From: Hemibagrus wyckioides | Lineage: Eukaryota > Chordata > Actinopteri > Siluriformes > Bagridae | Length of the DNA: 64,000 nt | Assembly: GCF_019097595.1 (NCBI RefSeq) | Contig: NC_080723.1 | Span: 11,578,011-11,642,010, forward strand | Direction of reading: 5' to 3' | Shown here: positions 61,021-64,000 of the stretch, piece after piece | Position numbering within the stretch: the stretch's first letter is position 1 | Layout of the letters: each line of letters begins with the position of its first letter | Translations under genes and position numbers: made by a program | The notes under the pieces: model-generated | Told to the model about the DNA's origin: nothing | Seen by the model: the letters and a program-made list of their open reading frames with translations, nothing else | Database searches by the model: none

Positions 61021-64000
61021 TATCTCCTGTACAAAACTGTAGACATATAATCATCTGTCTCTGATGAAGAATGAATGAGATGACTATAAAGATGGCTCTG
61101 TTCAAAATCAGAAGAGTTTTAGTAATTTAGCCCCTAAATCATTAATTATAGCTGAGTCAAATCTGCAGCTAGGTTTTAACTTAACTTAAGTTTGCTTCTT
61201 GGGGTTAATGTTGTGCTATTAAGCCATTGCAAGGCAATCTGATAATATCAGACGTAGAAGCTTTTAACCTCAGTCTCAGTTCCTTTGTAATATACAATGT
61301 ACATGATTCAGGAATTTTTCTCATTAAAATGCATAAAGTAGAAGAAAGTTCAGGAGTCAAGCATTTCCATCATGGGCATCACATAGGATTCATTACAGTG
61401 ATGATGGTCAGAAATGTAAGGACAATAGGAAATGAACTTTGATATTCTAATAAAATGATTTCATTTTAAACCTAACAGTGGTTATTTTTAGTAATAAGTG
61501 TATTATCATATTATCATAATAACACCATACAAAATGACATTAGTATCATAATCTTCTTCCATTCATTTTTGACTTAGTTACAAACTTATAATTCTAAGGG
61601 TAATTCAAATTTACCTCAATTCAGTCTGAATTTGTCAATACATCAATTTGACATCACTGACACGATGAAGCTCAGGCTCAGTCTGTAATACAAGCAAGCT
61701 CCTGAAAGAGGGTCCTTTAATAAAACAGTATTTTATGTGATATCATAAATAGCTGCAATACACAAGAGACTGTTCTGTTCAGAAAAAAAATGTTTGTGTT
61801 AAATGTAATACATTAATACATACATGTGCTTCAGACCAGTGGGCTCAGCAGATAGACCTCACTGATCCAGGTTTCTTGGTTTGATTCTGAGCTCAGGCTA
61901 CTAGTTTTGCATGTTCTAGATGTTTGCGTTCTACTGGGTTTTCTGAATTTCCAACCATCTTCCAAAACATGCCATCCAGGGTATATTTCTATCATGATAG
62001 TCCAATTACAGTGCTGTAAAGTGGTTACTGTACATGAGCGCAATGCTTTATACCATAAAGATTTTTTCATTTTGTCTATTGTCTATACCGCTTATCCAAT
62101 CTATACTCGGGGAGCCTGTGTCTCAGACATCAAGGCAGGATACACCCTGGACAGAGTCCCAACCCATCGCAGGGCACACACACACTACGGGCAATTTAGG
62201 GACTCCAATCAGCCTAGATTGCACTTACATCACCAAGCACAGGGAGAACATGCAAACTCCACACTCAGTGAGCAGGAGTGAGATTTTTCACCCAGGATGC
62301 TGGAGGTGTGAGGCAAACATGCTAACCACTAAGCCACCTACCATAAAGAATTTTTTTTAATTTAAACTATAAAATATAAATGAGATGGCATTCATACAAA
62401 TATCATGTGAGTTATGTTAGAGTAGGGACTAAGTTTGTTTATTTATTTATTTATTTTTACTGTTTCAAAAACTTTCTTGCTTTATGTCAAGTGTACTAAC
62501 TAGACTTTCATATGGTTTATGTAGCCTTAAGGGAATAAGAAAAACACATAAAATAAAAAGAATAAATCATGTGTTTTTACATCTTTGGGTTTACTAGGTG
62601 TTGCATAGAAAGTCTTTGAATCATAGACTGAAGAGCTTAAGAGTATTAGTATCAAGAATTTTTTTTTGACATTTCAGAGATTGGGGTTTGAGGAAATCAT
62701 GAGCCAAATGATGCAGTCATAAATGTATTCATATGTAAAGCTGAATTTAAAAAATATTGTAATGTTTGAGCATAACACAGAAAGGTTAATGTGGGTCTGG
62801 GCAGAGTTGTCACTGGACAAGGTTTTCTTAAATTATTTTTTTTATTCCACTGCCCAAATACTACACTTTGCTGGGCTCAGTTCCTCACAGCTCACTTTCA
62901 CAGCCTACACATACTCAGTGAACCAAGAGTATAAGTGTGAGATTGGGTGTTGATTTTAACCACTGTCTGGTGTTTTTGCATTCCAGTTCACTGTAGTTAT
63001 GAGAGTGGTCTAAGGTGGCATACCTCTCTGACCTGACATATGTATTCGGGGTATCACTATAGCTTATAGAACTGATGCCTATATTATGCCTCAATCCACA
63101 TAAATTTCAGCGCTTAATCTTCACCGGCTTCTCTGACATGCCTTTGCCAATAAAGTGGAGGCAGTATTGTGTTAAAAGTGCCAAGCTTCTAAGAAACACT
63201 TCTTCAGCCTTTACTGTATTTTATTTATACAGAAAATACCATATAAGCCAAAAATCACAGAAAAGTGTCTTTTAAAGCATAACAGTGGGGCCCTCAGGAA
63301 AAGGATCTGAGAGACATAAAGCAATTATTAGTAATTGTGTGTATGAAAGTGGCTTTAAAAAGGAAAAGCAGTATATATTATAGAGCTGATGACAGATTTA
63401 TAAATGTCAATTTTACATTTTTGTGTTTGTGGATTTTCATGTAATAAAACAACACGGTTTGAAAGGTCATGCAGTATGAACAGAACCACATTCATCTGTC
63501 ATAAGAACCAATAAATAAATATTTTGTACAAATTTGTTTAATAATAAGATATTGCAAAAAAAATGTGGAATAGATTTTACCTGCAGAAAAGAAAAGTGGT
63601 GTTAATAAATTCAATGAAGATTTTAGCTGCATTCAGACAGATCTCATAAGACACAGATGAATGGCAAATTAAAGGAAAACTCTGATTACCTGATTACATC
63701 TTCCCATGTATAATATGAATATAAAAATGTATAAAATGCTGAGCAGGCCCAGTTGACCTCGATTTTGGATTACGATGGCAAGTTTGTTTTCCTTAAAAAT
63801 AATTTATTAATATTCTACCGTGGAACTTATCCGCAGTATGTAATAGCCATCATCCCATGGTGGTGACATGACATACATCTCAATTTCACCTCTCTATGTG
63901 AGGTTGTTGAAGTTGTTGGCTGGTAGCTCAGGTGGATGTGATACTCAATATTCTCTTAAGGGTAGCTCGACTATGGTGCAAAACAAGAAGTGAGGACATT
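61021..64000. other. Right-end region without recognised genes
   Basis: No frame with family motifs on either strand. It contains a reverse SINE at 62,070-62,345, an ATTT repeat near 62,437-62,458 and otherwise AT-rich unique sequence. Confidence 0.55.
62070..62345 (-). repeat. tRNA-derived SINE
   Basis: On the minus strand starts ggtaggtggcttagtggtta (A-box-like), then gcctcacacctccagcatcc, gtttgcatgttctccctgtg and ccagggtgtatcctgccttg, ending near ggataagcggtatagacaat. It is the same family as the SINE at 32,838-33,165. The B-box is mutated. Confidence 0.8.

Noticed and set aside
61907..62360. Plus-strand frames of 124 and 108 codons
   Set aside because: They run through the reverse-oriented SINE at 62,070-62,345, whose sequence accounts for most of them.

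Overview
The window is vertebrate nuclear DNA, almost certainly from a teleost fish. The genes have introns with GT/AG boundaries and fixed phases. The proteins match vertebrate families along their whole length. The spaces between genes hold typical teleost repeats: Tc1-like elements, hAT elements with 8-bp target duplications, tRNA-type SINEs, and long CT, AT and GT microsatellites. The style of the repeats suggests an otophysan (catfish, characin or carp relative), but I cannot name a species.

Layout. Positions 1-17,971 are gene-poor, with microsatellites, degraded transposons and possibly conserved non-coding DNA. An intact GPR22-type receptor (+) lies at 17,972-19,291. A MIC19/CHCHD3-like MICOS gene (-) occupies 22,738-29,209; its CHCH end is not seen. 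SLC35B4 (-, 10 exons, 331 aa) lies at 30,917-37,544. It shares a 605-bp divergent promoter interval with GOLT1B (+, 5 exons, 138 aa, 38,150-41,945). GOLT1B converges on LDHB (-, 7 coding exons, 334 aa, 42,864-45,594). SLC25A3 (-, 47,765-52,327) follows, with a mutually exclusive exon pair and two intronic H/ACA snoRNA-like sequences. TMPO/LAP2 (-, 6 exons, 367 aa) lies at 54,453-57,655. The right end, 57.7-64 kb, is mostly transposon remnants, with one doubtful small two-exon gene at 58,827-60,057.

The genes form no pathway or operon. Most are housekeeping genes: nucleotide-sugar transport, ER-Golgi transport, lactate dehydrogenase, mitochondrial phosphate import, nuclear envelope, and mitochondrial cristae. 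From memory, the human counterparts lie on chromosome 7 (GPR22, CHCHD3, SLC35B4) and chromosome 12 (GOLT1B, LDHB, SLC25A3, TMPO). The change from one set to the other falls inside the short SLC35B4/GOLT1B divergent promoter.

Most worth a second look: (1) a single ~1.08-kb exon that puts about 360 proline-rich residues into the MIC19-like protein; (2) paired H/ACA snoRNAs in neighbouring SLC25A3 introns; (3) a ~1.27-kb almost pure pyrimidine tract running into the 3' splice site of GOLT1B exon 3; (4) a fold-back Tc1 derivative found twice with the same internal junction. I found no sign of a wholly new biological system. Gene models were assembled by eye from splice sites and reading frame; summed exon lengths are multiples of three in every complete model.
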